Shown in pieces: positions 38,151 through 46,605 of a DNA stretch of 64,000 nucleotides. Source of the stretch: Vibrio furnissii CIP 102972 (GTDB lineage: Bacteria; Pseudomonadota; Gammaproteobacteria; Enterobacterales; Vibrionaceae). Position numbers and translations under genes: made by a program. Each line of letters opens with the position of its first letter. Position 1 is the stretch's first letter. The DNA is taken from contig NZ_ACZP01000012.1 in assembly GCF_000176175.1 (NCBI RefSeq), positions 124,001-188,000 of the forward strand. Direction: 5' to 3'. The notes below the pieces were generated by a model. The model made no database searches, was not told the DNA's origin, and saw only the letters and a list, made by a program, of their open reading frames with translations.

Positions 38151-39287
38151 ATGATGAAAAAAAATATTTCTTCTTTAGTTTCAATGCTTTTCTTAAGCCT
38201 TTGGATGCCGACCGCTCAAGCAGCGTGGTATGAAGTCACCGGGACTGCCACCATTGTGTCATCGGAAGAAGCGGCGCGCCTGCATGCATTGGAAGATGCC
38301 ATCTATAAGGCGGTAAATTTTGCCGGAGCAGATATCGGCAGCATCAGTAACCTCATGCCCCTGCTGGAAACAGACCGCAAAGAGTACCTGTTTACCAACC
38401 ACGAAGTGCGCTACATCCTGATTGAAGATCGAAAGGTCAGAGGCAATGTCATGCAGGTTCGCGCGCGGATCGACCTCTACCCATCGGCAACAGCTTGCCA
38501 CATTGATCAGTACAAAAAGACTTTTTTGGTCGGCAACATCGATGTGGCATCGCCGCAGCAAGCGGTGATGGGTCAGATTTATGACGTCGGCGATGACTTC
38601 GCCCATGTGATTGATCGTCAAATCGCGCAGGAATCTCACAGTTTCGTCTCCGTTGGCACCACCAATTACGACATTGATGCTCGCAACCCTGAGCGGATCA
38701 AAATGATCGCGCAAGATTCTGGCGCGCAGTACATCATCGGCGGCGTGATCACCGATCTCACCGCGACCATCGAACAAAAACTACTAAAAGACGATGTGAT
38801 CAACCGTCAGTTTGCGTTGGAAATGCGCGTATTCGACGGCAAGACCGGCAATGAAGTGTTCAAACACAACTATCGTGAAGTGGCAAGCTGGCCATTTGCC
38901 AAAACCAGCCAAGTGGATACCCGCAGCGCACGTTTCTGGGCCTCCACCTATGGCCAGATGCTGCTGCGCGTGAGTCGCAACGTGATGCTCGATTTAGAAG
39001 CTGAAATTTCATGCAAGATCACGCTGCCGGAAGTGGTGGCCAAGTTTGGCAACACCATCACCATGGATCTGGGGCGCATTCACGGCGTGAAAACGGGCGA
39101 CAAACTGCAACTTTGGCACACAGGCGCCTTTATCGATCAACGCGGCTTGCCACGCAATAAAGTCAGCCAAAGTGACATCACGCTCACCGTGACCCGCGTG
39201 TACGAGAGCGATGCCGAGCTAACCGTTGACCAACCAGAACTGGCTTCAAGCATTCAAATTGGCGACGTAATGCACAAACAGCTCTAG
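38151..39287 (+). CDS. flgT: Flagellar H-ring protein FlgT
   Basis: A 378-residue periplasmic protein with a signal peptide ending in PTAQA. FlgT forms the H ring around the LP ring in Vibrio polar flagella and recruits MotX/MotY, so it is a mark of sodium-driven motors. Three domains are expected; the middle one contains HVIDRQIAQESHSFVSVG. It is divergent from flgOP and in the same local group, as in V. cholerae. Confidence 0.93.
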   Translation: MMKKNISSLVSMLFLSLWMPTAQAAWYEVTGTATIVSSEEAARLHALEDAIYKAVNFAGADIGSISNLMPLLETDRKEYLFTNHEVRYILIEDRKVRGNVMQVRARIDLYPSATACHIDQYKKTFLVGNIDVASPQQAVMGQIYDVGDDFAHVIDRQIAQESHSFVSVGTTNYDIDARNPERIKMIAQDSGAQYIIGGVITDLTATIEQKLLKDDVINRQFALEMRVFDGKTGNEVFKHNYREVASWPFAKTSQVDTRSARFWASTYGQMLLRVSRNVMLDLEAEISCKITLPEVVAKFGNTITMDLGRIHGVKTGDKLQLWHTGAFIDQRGLPRNKVSQSDITLTVTRVYESDAELTVDQPELASSIQIGDVMHKQL

Positions 39288-39341
39288 TGAGGGCTGCAAG
39301 CGATTAACTTATTCAAAGAATTAGGTAAGATAAGCATCTCA

Positions 39342-39418
39342 GCTCCCGTGGCACAGCTGGATAGCGCGGCCCCCTCCTAAGGGGCAGGTCTCAGGTTCGA
39401 ATCCTGTCGGGAGCGCCA
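39342..39418 (+). tRNA. tRNA-Arg (CCT)
   Basis: 77 bases with encoded CCA. Acceptor GCTCCCG / CGGGAGC. Anticodon loop CTCCTAA gives CCT (39376-39378), reading AGG. Followed by a strong terminator. Confidence 0.93.
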
Positions 39419-39424
39419 AATATT

Positions 39425-39460
39425 AAGCCCTGATGAATCTACGTTCATCAGGGCTTTTTT
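39425..39460 (+). terminator. Terminator after tRNA-Arg
   Basis: 13-bp stem AAGCCCTGATGAA / TTCATCAGGGCTT, loop TCTACG, then TTTT. Confidence 0.9.
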
Positions 39461-39701
39461 ATCACCCAGCATCGCGTTACCAAATCAGCACGGTGTGCCG
39501 CCCGTCAACGGGTTCTCACCTGCAATTTAAAGCCACCCGTTGCATCACCTTCATTCGCTTCTCGAGCCTTTCCCGGCTTAAGTTTCGCACAAATCTGACA
39601 TGCTTCTGATGTTGGCTTCCATGAATCCTCTAATCTGTGGCTACTATTCTTACGATTTTCTTCTACTATTACTATTAACAAAATTATCTATAGCCACATG
39701 T

Positions 39702-40208
39702 ATGACAAAGAGTAACCTGGAAACCAATACTGGTCACCGCTTTATCTCGAAAGCCAAAACGGCCTATAAGATCCATATTCATACACCCGATGACAAAGTG
39801 CTGCATCGGTCGGTCGGCTACATCCGTATCGGTGAGCGCAAAGGGTTAAAGAAAGCCATTAAACTGCGCAATGAACTGGGACGGGAAATGTGGGGACGCC
39901 ACTGGCGACGGATTTTAAAAGATCCGTACCTGATGACACGTTTGCCACACAGCTTAGAGCCGAAGATCATCTACAAACCCAGACCCACGCTGGACAACCC
40001 CGATTGCCGGGACGCCTGCTACATTGCCGCTTGGCGTAATTACGATGAGAAAGGACATTGCACCTTTAAAAGTGTGGTGTGTTCCATCAACAAACACGGC
40101 AAACTCGCGGCATACTCCAAAACCAAAAAGGCTCTGTTGGATGCGCACAAAGATTGCCTGGATATTCTGATTTACATGGGCCGACTCAACAGCATCGATT
40201 TGAAATAA
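39702..40208 (+). CDS. Hypothetical protein with AP2-like N-terminal region
   Basis: A 168-residue basic protein without a signal peptide. Residues of about 10-65 (YKIHIHTPDDK, RSVGYIRIG, GLKKAIKLRNELG) follow the pattern of the AP2/integrase-type DNA-binding fold: three strands then a helix with A-x-x-x-R. There is no recombinase catalytic domain. The gene lies downstream of tRNA-Arg with weak promoter and ribosome-binding signals. The frame is open to 39600, but that stretch is hydrophobic and probably not translated. Function not assigned. Confidence 0.72.
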   Translation: MTKSNLETNTGHRFISKAKTAYKIHIHTPDDKVLHRSVGYIRIGERKGLKKAIKLRNELGREMWGRHWRRILKDPYLMTRLPHSLEPKIIYKPRPTLDNPDCRDACYIAAWRNYDEKGHCTFKSVVCSINKHGKLAAYSKTKKALLDAHKDCLDILIYMGRLNSIDLK

Positions 40209-40250
40209 CCCTCTCCACATCAAATGTAAATAGCGCCAAGTATCAAACAC

Positions 40251-40277
40251 AAAAAAGCCCACCATTTGGTGGGCTTT
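40251..40277. terminator. Bidirectional terminator between the AP2-like gene and ompA
   Basis: Stem AAAGCCCACCA / TGGTGGGCTTT with a two-base loop. The T run is better on the minus strand, that is, for the porin gene. Confidence 0.88.
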
Positions 40278-40292
40278 GTCATGAGGTTGTCA

Positions 40293-41291
40293 TTACTCTT
40301 CGACTTGGTACTCAAACGAAGGGATCACAATCTCAACACGGCGGTTTTGTTCACGGCCAGCCGCTGTCGCATTAGATGCGATTGGGTTGCTTTCCCCTTC
40401 GCCTTTGGCGGTAATACGCGCAGCATCAATGCCTTGTTCTTGCAGCGCATCCGACACGCCTTGCGCACGCTTCTCAGACAGTTTCTGGTTGTACGCTTCC
40501 GCACCAGTCGAATCGGTGTGACCCGTGATTTCAACATTCGCTTGCGGATGCTCATTCAAAAACGCGACCAGATCGCCTAGCTGAGCTTTGCCTTCCTCAC
40601 TCATTTTCGCGCTGTTGTGAGCAAAGCTCTTGCTGTCGAGTTTTTGGAACGCCACCGTTTTGGTCACCATTTTCGGCGCCGCAGCGACGGGTTCCTGCAC
40701 TGGCGCTTGTTCCACAACCGGTTGTGGCTCAGCCACAGGTTGCTCTTCCGCCATCACAGGGGCCGGTTGGTTATCGTTGCCGCCAAAACGGTACACCAAA
40801 CCCAACGTGGTGGTGTGCGCTTTGGCACGAACCACATCATTGTTCATATCGCTCAGGTATTGGTACTCAACACGCACACCCAGATTGCGGGTCGCTGCGT
40901 ATTCCACGCCTGCCGCACCAAGGTATGAGTAATCCGATGCATCACCGTAACGAACACGCGCAGCACCCACTTTCCCGTAAAGGTCCCACTGTTCAGTCAA
41001 TGCATAGCTGAGCTTCGGAGCCAATGTATACGCCTGAATCGTGTCACGGTCCAAACCCGCACCATTGAACTTGCCTAGGTAATCGTAGCCCCCTTCCAGA
41101 GCCAACCAATCGTTGAAATTGTAGCCCAACAGCGCACCCGCGGTTGTGCCGTCTAAATCGCACGACTCGGTGTTGTTACAGGCATCATCCAGCCAGGTTT
41201 TCCCCACTTTTGCACCAACGTACACATCGGCCATTGCTACAGACGAGGCAACCAGCAACGATGCTGAAACCATAGCGGCTAACTTTTTCAT
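40293..41291 (-). CDS. ompA: OmpA family outer-membrane porin
   Basis: A 332-residue protein: signal peptide (MKKLAAMVSASLLVASSVAMA), an eight-stranded beta-barrel (about 22-185), a Pro/Glu/Val/Gln-rich linker (about 190-215), and a C-terminal peptidoglycan-binding OmpA domain with VEITGHTDSTGAEAYNQ. Two cysteines (in CNNTESCD) lie in the first barrel loop. Orphan transcription unit with its own terminator. Confidence 0.9.
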   Translation of the reverse strand: MKKLAAMVSASLLVASSVAMADVYVGAKVGKTWLDDACNNTESCDLDGTTAGALLGYNFNDWLALEGGYDYLGKFNGAGLDRDTIQAYTLAPKLSYALTEQWDLYGKVGAARVRYGDASDYSYLGAAGVEYAATRNLGVRVEYQYLSDMNNDVVRAKAHTTTLGLVYRFGGNDNQPAPVMAEEQPVAEPQPVVEQAPVQEPVAAAPKMVTKTVAFQKLDSKSFAHNSAKMSEEGKAQLGDLVAFLNEHPQANVEITGHTDSTGAEAYNQKLSEKRAQGVSDALQEQGIDAARITAKGEGESNPIASNATAAGREQNRRVEIVIPSFEYQVEE

Positions 41292-41512
41292 AAAACTTCC
41301 TTCCGATCATTATTGTGATTGTATGGTGTGTGAACAACGCAACGCCTTATGGCGTCTGGTGTCCACGTGCCCGATATGAATTCAGGCCACCATGGATAAC
41401 TATAATGAATGAAGCAAAAAGTTTCACATCTACACTGTTAATCTTTTGTCACGTAACTGCGAAATTTCGTCAAAACACTGGCTACAATTCGTTGATATAT
41501 GAGTCATTTGGA

Positions 41513-41547
41513 TAAAAAAAAGCCGCAACATTCACGTTGCGGCTTTT
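41513..41547 (-). terminator. Terminator after gltX
   Basis: Stem AGCCGCAAC / GTTGCGGCT, loop ATTCAC, with eight T on the minus strand. Confidence 0.9.
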
Positions 41548-41565
41548 CTGTTCAGTTCGAAACGA

Positions 41566-42993
41566 TTATTGCGCGTTTGCTTCGCGCGCTTCGATAAACG
41601 CTAGTGCCATCTGAATACGCGCAATCACACGATCTTTGCCAATCAGGTTCATCACGGCATCAACCGATGGTGATTGACCACCGCCAGTCACAGCAACGCG
41701 CAGTGGCATACCGATTTTGCCCATGCCGATTTCAAGCTCAGCACACACGTCTGCAATCACTTGATGCAGCGCTTCAGTGTTCCACTCTGTCAGAGCTTCG
41801 ATTTTGCTCAGAGCCAACGCCAATGGCTCTTTGGCCACACCGCGTAGGTGTTTCTTCGCCGCATCTGCATCGAACTCAGTAAAGTCTTCGTAGAAGTAGC
41901 GAGACTGTTGCGCCAGTTCAACCAGCGTATGACAACGCTCACCCACCAGCTTCACGATGTCAGCCAGCGCTGGGCCATTCGCTTTGTTGATGCCTTGATG
42001 GTCAAAATGCCATTCCAGGTGTTTCGCAACGTACTCAGGTTCAGACGTTTTGATGTAGTGGTTGTTCAGCCACAACAGTTTGTCGGTGTTGAATGCAGAC
42101 GCTGATTTTGAAATCGCGTTCAGGCTGAACAGTTCAATCATCTCTTCGCGAGAGAAGATTTCCTGATCGCCATGACCCCAACCCAGACGAACCAAGTAGT
42201 TGATCAGCGCTTCTGGCAGGTAACCTTCATCGCGGTATTGCATAACGGACACGGCGCCGTGGCGTTTAGACAGTTTCGCACCATCGTCACCTAGAATCAT
42301 AGCGCAGTGTGCGAACGTTGGAATGGTTGCGCCCATCGCTTTGTAGATGTTGATTTGGCGTGGCGTGTTGTTGATGTGGTCTTCACCACGGATCACGTGA
42401 GTGATGCCCATATCCACGTCATCCACCACCACACAGAAGTTGTAGGTTGGTGAACCGTCGGTACGACGAATGATCAGATCATCCATTTGGTCGTTGCGGA
42501 TCTCGATGCGGCCACGAATTTGGTCATCAAAAACCACGCTGCCTTCTTTTGGATTGCGGAAACGGATACAGCAAGGGTCACCCTCTTTTGCCGCTTCGTT
42601 GACCGCTTTAATTTTTGGATGATCCGCATCGTAGCGAGGCATCTCTTTGTTCGCTTCCTGCTCAGCACGAATTTCGTCTAGCAGGTCTTTTGGTGCGTAA
42701 CATTTGTAGGCTTTGTCTTCCGCCAGCAACTGTTCCACCACTTCGTTATAACGATCAAAACGTTTTGTTTGGTAGTAAGGACCTTCATCCCAGTCCAGAC
42801 CCAGCCAAGTCATCCCTTCCAGGATGGCATCCACTGCAGCCTGAGTTGAACGCTCTAGGTCAGTGTCTTCGATACGTAGTACAAATTCACCGCCCTGGCT
42901 TTTCGCATACAGCCATGAGTACAGTGCGGTACGAGCGCCGCCTACGTGAAGATAGCCAGTTGGGCTAGGAGCAAAACGAGTTTTAACCGTCAT
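41566..42993 (-). CDS. gltX: Glutamyl-tRNA synthetase
   Basis: A 475-residue class I synthetase charging tRNA(Glu). The HIGH-type motif is in [16 protein letters not shown] and the KMSKS-type motif is KLSKRHG. The anticodon domain is the C-terminal 160 residues. Its product, Glu-tRNA, is also HemA's substrate. Monocistronic, divergent from copA with 226 bp between the starts. Confidence 0.97.
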   Translation of the reverse strand: MTVKTRFAPSPTGYLHVGGARTALYSWLYAKSQGGEFVLRIEDTDLERSTQAAVDAILEGMTWLGLDWDEGPYYQTKRFDRYNEVVEQLLAEDKAYKCYAPKDLLDEIRAEQEANKEMPRYDADHPKIKAVNEAAKEGDPCCIRFRNPKEGSVVFDDQIRGRIEIRNDQMDDLIIRRTDGSPTYNFCVVVDDVDMGITHVIRGEDHINNTPRQINIYKAMGATIPTFAHCAMILGDDGAKLSKRHGAVSVMQYRDEGYLPEALINYLVRLGWGHGDQEIFSREEMIELFSLNAISKSASAFNTDKLLWLNNHYIKTSEPEYVAKHLEWHFDHQGINKANGPALADIVKLVGERCHTLVELAQQSRYFYEDFTEFDADAAKKHLRGVAKEPLALALSKIEALTEWNTEALHQVIADVCAELEIGMGKIGMPLRVAVTGGGQSPSVDAVMNLIGKDRVIARIQMALAFIEAREANAQ

Positions 42994-43158
42994 TATGATT
43001 TACCTTTATCAGAAACGTCTGCCGAGAGTTCAGCATGAGCGAAATTTTGGGCAGTATTCTAGCACCCACTTCTCCCATATCACAACGTTGATTCCACATA
43101 TTCCCCCCACCTTTTCCGGCAAGGCATAGCAAGAAATTCTGTAATCGCCGCAGAAGGC

Positions 43159-43189
43159 TTGACCTTGCCGCAAGGGGAAGGTTTATCCT
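43159..43189 (+). promoter_or_regulatory. MerR-type (CueR) promoter-operator of copA
   Basis: TTGACC (-35, 43159-43164) and TATCCT (-10, 43184-43189) are separated by 19 bp, the over-long spacer used by MerR-family activators. Within it the dyad ACCTTGCC...GGGGAAGGT (43162-43182) resembles the E. coli copA CueR operator. No cueR gene is next to it. Confidence 0.78.
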
Positions 43190-43219
43190 TGCGAACATAA
43201 CGTCTTGGAGGAAAGATAC

Positions 43220-45985
43220 ATGAGCCACTTTGCTTTACCTTTGTCCGGGTTACATTGCATGGGCTGCGCGCGTAAACTCGAGCGCCAACTCAACGCGGAC
43301 TTTACGGTTGAGATTCAAGACCTGTCCCCCACTTTTATCGAATTTGACGTAGATGCGCCACTCGATAGCGTGCTCGATAGTGTTGAATCCTTAGGTTATG
43401 AAGCCGGTCAATTGCTGCAATTTGATTTGCAAGGGCTGAGCTGCGGCGGTTGCGTCAACAAACTGACCCAACATCTGGCACAGTCGGCGCAGATTGCGCG
43501 TCTGTCCGTCAGCAAAACCACGCTGTCGCTACGCACCTCACTCAGTGCCGATGCCATCATCGCGCAAGTGGTCGAAGTCGGTTATCAGGCCACGCTGCAC
43601 AGCGATGCCCCGCTTCAGAGCGAGGTTGAAATGCCAGACGCCGCTAAGCCATTCGCCGACGAAGCACCTGCACCGACCATTCCAGCACCGAGCATTGCGT
43701 CATCAACCATTCCTTCATCGACCACAGAAACCGCTGCGCCAGCGGTCGATGAGGCTCAAGTGAGTACGCACTTACTGATCAAAGGCATGACCTGCGCCAG
43801 CTGTGTCTCTTCGGTCGAAAAAGCGCTCCGCTCTGTGGCGGGCGTGCGCAAAGCCCAAGTCAATTTGGCCGAACAAAGTGCATGGGTCATGGCTGACCAT
43901 GCCGTAAATGCCGAGCTGGTCAAGGCGGTCAAACACGCTGGGTATCAGGCCGAGCCGGTCGATGACCCAGCCGAGCAGCAACAAAAACAACAAGCGCAGC
44001 TCGAACAGGTGCAAAAAGAGCACAAACGCAGCGCCCTCATGGGCCTGATTCTGGGTGTCCCATTGATGGCTTGGGGTGTGTTTGGCGGCAACATGATGAT
44101 TCGTGCCACCAGCGATCAAATCGCTTGGGGCGCCATCGGTGTGCTGTGTCTGATCTTACTCGCCACCGCAGGGCGCAGCTTCTTTGCCAACGCTTGGCAA
44201 GCGCTCACTCACGGCCGCGCCACCATGGATACCTTGGTGGCCCTTGGCACCGGTGCCGCGTGGTTCTATTCCATGCTGGTGGTGGTGTTCCCCGCTTGGT
44301 TCCCAGACGCAGCGCGTCATGTTTACTTCGAAGCGTCTGCGATGATCATCGGTTTGATTTCGCTTGGCCATTACATTGAAGCCAAAGCCAAAGCGCGAAC
44401 CACACAATCGCTGCAAGCGTTGATCAACCTGCAACCCCAACACGCCACACAGGTTACTGACGATGGCGATCAAATCATCGCGGTGGCGCAAATCACGCAG
44501 GGGATGCGGTTAAGAGTCAAACCCGGCGAGAAATCGCCCGTCGATGGCAACGTACTGCAGGGTGAGTCGTACGTCGATGAATCGATGCTGACCGGCGAAC
44601 CGATTCCGGTACACAAAGCGCCCGGCGATTCCGTGTCGGCGGGCACCATCAACCAAGATGGCAGCCTATTGATTGAAGCAACCGGCATTGGCTCTCAAAC
44701 CATGTTGGCGCGTATTATTCAAATGGTGCGTCAAGCGCAAAGCAGCAAACCGGCGATTGCCAAAATGGCCGACCAAATTTCCGCCGTTTTCGTGCCCACC
44801 GTGGTTGCAATCGCCATCATTGCTGCCGCCGTATGGTTCTGGGTTGGCCCGGATCCGAAAGCAAGCTATATGCTGGTCATTGCCACCACCGTGTTGATCA
44901 TCGCCTGCCCTTGTGCGCTGGGTTTAGCAACGCCATTATCCGTCACCGTCGGGGTGGGCAAAGCCGCAGAAATGGGCATTTTGATTCGTGATGCGAACGT
45001 GCTGCAAACCGCGAGCAAAATTGACACCGTTGTGTTTGATAAAACCGGCACCCTGACCGAAGGCAAGCCCGTCGTGCAGCAAGTGGTCACCTATGGCATT
45101 GATGAAGCGGAACTACTGAGCCTGACTGTGGCGCTGGAGCAACACTCCGAGCACCCACTGGCCAAAGCCATCATTCAGCATGCCCGTGAATTGTCGATCG
45201 CACCAGTTGCGGTCACCCAGTTCGAAAACCTGCGCGGCAAAGGGCTGCAAGCGCACTATTTAGAGCATGTCATTCAAATTGGTTCGCTGGATCACATCAC
45301 GCATCTTGGCATTAATCTGCAAGGGGCGGAAACCGACATGCAACGCTTTGCCGCGCAAGCATGGACACCGGTTGCTGTCGCCCGTGATGGACGCCTGATC
45401 GGCTTGATTGGCATTGCCGATCCCGTAAAAGAGAGCGCCATTCAAGCCGTACAGGCATTGAATGACTCGGGGATTCGCACCGTGATGCTCACCGGCGACC
45501 ACCAAAGCGTCGCCGATGCAATCGCCAAACAGTTGGGCATTCAACAGGTCATCGCGCAAGTGCTGCCCGATGAAAAAGCGCAACATATTGACACCTTGCA
45601 AAGCCAAGGGCGCCGCGTGGCGATGATCGGTGATGGCATCAACGATGCACCCGCGCTGGCACAAGCCGACATTGGCATTGCCATGGGCAGCGGCAGTGAT
45701 GTGGCGATTGAAAGCGCGCAGATGACGCTACTCAACTCTTCGCCGCTTGCCGTCGTCAGCGCGATTGAGTTGTCGAAAGCAACCGTGAAAAACATGAAAC
45801 AGAATCTGTTGGGTGCCTTTATTTACAATACGTTAGGCATTCCAATTGCCGCTGGCGTGCTCTACCCAGCGTTTGGATTCTTACTCAGTCCGGTGGTTGC
45901 GGGAGCGGCGATGGCGCTGTCATCGATTACCGTGGTCAGCAATGCCAACCGACTGCGTTTGGTGAAAACACGTTTTCACTCCTAA
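43220..45985 (+). CDS. copA: Copper-exporting P1B-type ATPase CopA
   Basis: A 921-residue inner-membrane pump that exports Cu(I). There are three N-terminal metal-binding domains with CxxC at Cys13/Cys16, Cys75/Cys78 and Cys192/Cys195; an acidic, Ala/Pro/Ser-rich linker lies between the second and third. The Cu-channel CPC is at 563-565, the phosphorylated Asp607 is in DKTGTLTEG, and the hinge is [11 protein letters not shown]. coli CopA has two such N-terminal domains, so the third is extra. ATG 43220 has GGAGGAAAG before it. A 16-bp tandem repeat and a DUF411 gene follow. Confidence 0.96.
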   Translation: MSHFALPLSGLHCMGCARKLERQLNADFTVEIQDLSPTFIEFDVDAPLDSVLDSVESLGYEAGQLLQFDLQGLSCGGCVNKLTQHLAQSAQIARLSVSKTTLSLRTSLSADAIIAQVVEVGYQATLHSDAPLQSEVEMPDAAKPFADEAPAPTIPAPSIASSTIPSSTTETAAPAVDEAQVSTHLLIKGMTCASCVSSVEKALRSVAGVRKAQVNLAEQSAWVMADHAVNAELVKAVKHAGYQAEPVDDPAEQQQKQQAQLEQVQKEHKRSALMGLILGVPLMAWGVFGGNMMIRATSDQIAWGAIGVLCLILLATAGRSFFANAWQALTHGRATMDTLVALGTGAAWFYSMLVVVFPAWFPDAARHVYFEASAMIIGLISLGHYIEAKAKARTTQSLQALINLQPQHATQVTDDGDQIIAVAQITQGMRLRVKPGEKSPVDGNVLQGESYVDESMLTGEPIPVHKAPGDSVSAGTINQDGSLLIEATGIGSQTMLARIIQMVRQAQSSKPAIAKMADQISAVFVPTVVAIAIIAAAVWFWVGPDPKASYMLVIATTVLIIACPCALGLATPLSVTVGVGKAAEMGILIRDANVLQTASKIDTVVFDKTGTLTEGKPVVQQVVTYGIDEAELLSLTVALEQHSEHPLAKAIIQHARELSIAPVAVTQFENLRGKGLQAHYLEHVIQIGSLDHITHLGINLQGAETDMQRFAAQAWTPVAVARDGRLIGLIGIADPVKESAIQAVQALNDSGIRTVMLTGDHQSVADAIAKQLGIQQVIAQVLPDEKAQHIDTLQSQGRRVAMIGDGINDAPALAQADIGIAMGSGSDVAIESAQMTLLNSSPLAVVSAIELSKATVKNMKQNLLGAFIYNTLGIPIAAGVLYPAFGFLLSPVVAGAAMALSSITVVSNANRLRLVKTRFHS

Positions 45986-46002
45986 AGTTGACCGAACACG
46001 CC

Positions 46003-46066
46003 AATGTATTAGATGACCGATGTATTGCATGACCAATATATTGGATGAGCGATACGTTGGCGTTGC
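46003..46066 (+). repeat. Imperfect 16-bp tandem repeat between copA and the DUF411 gene
   Basis: Four consecutive units in exact 16-base register: AATGTATTAGATGACC, GATGTATTGCATGACC, AATATATTGGATGAGC and the more diverged GATACGTTGGCGTTGC. It lies in the 113-bp gap before the next gene. Confidence 0.7.
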
Positions 46067-46098
46067 TTCACCTATTCCGCGAAATGAAGAGGCTTATT

Positions 46099-46542
46099 AT
46101 GAAGACATCATCTCTCAGCCTAGTGCTGCTTGCCCTTATGTCAGGGCAAGCACTGGCGACCGATGTGATTAACCACAAATCCCCCTATTGCGGTTGCTGC
46201 GGCGAATGGGGTAAACACATGCAAGCGCAAGGGTTTACCATAAAAGAAGTGCTGCATGACGACATGAACAGCATCAAGCAGAAGCTGGGCATCACCCCGG
46301 AATTGGCCTCGTGTCATACCGCTGAAATCAACGGTTATGTGTTTGAAGGCCACATTCCGGCCGACGATATTAAAGCGTTTCTCGCCAATCCACCGAAAAA
46401 CGCCATTGGCTTAGCGGTCCCCGGCATGCCGATGGGTTCGCCGGGCATGGAATATGGCGATCAAAAAGATGCGTATGTGGTGTATGCGTTGAATGACAAA
46501 GGTCAGGTCTTTCAGTACCGTCAGCACCCTGGCAATCAGTAA
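46099..46542 (+). CDS. DUF411 metal-binding protein
   Basis: A 147-residue periplasmic protein with signal peptide ending GQALA. The mature N-terminus has the DUF411 signature HKSPYCGCCGEWGKHM, with cysteines that would bind a metal, and later SCHTAEINGYVFEGHIPA. The family is frequently found with copper-resistance genes, and copA is just upstream, so a role in periplasmic copper handling is likely but unproven. ATG 46099 follows GAAGAGG. Confidence 0.88.
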   Translation: MKTSSLSLVLLALMSGQALATDVINHKSPYCGCCGEWGKHMQAQGFTIKEVLHDDMNSIKQKLGITPELASCHTAEINGYVFEGHIPADDIKAFLANPPKNAIGLAVPGMPMGSPGMEYGDQKDAYVVYALNDKGQVFQYRQHPGNQ

Positions 46543-46561
46543 TCGTTTTGCCGTGCCAATG

Positions 46562-46588
46562 AAAAAGGCCTCCCAATGGGAGGCCTTT
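46562..46588. terminator. Bidirectional terminator between DUF411 gene and chb
   Basis: Stem AAAGGCCTCCCA / TGGGAGGCCTTT with almost no loop; the A run on the left makes it best for the minus-strand gene chb. Confidence 0.85.
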
Positions 46589-46605
46589 GCATATTCAATA
46601 CCGAA

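Noticed and set aside
42615..42968. 117-codon frame antisense to gltX
   Set aside because: Shadow of a conserved synthetase gene.
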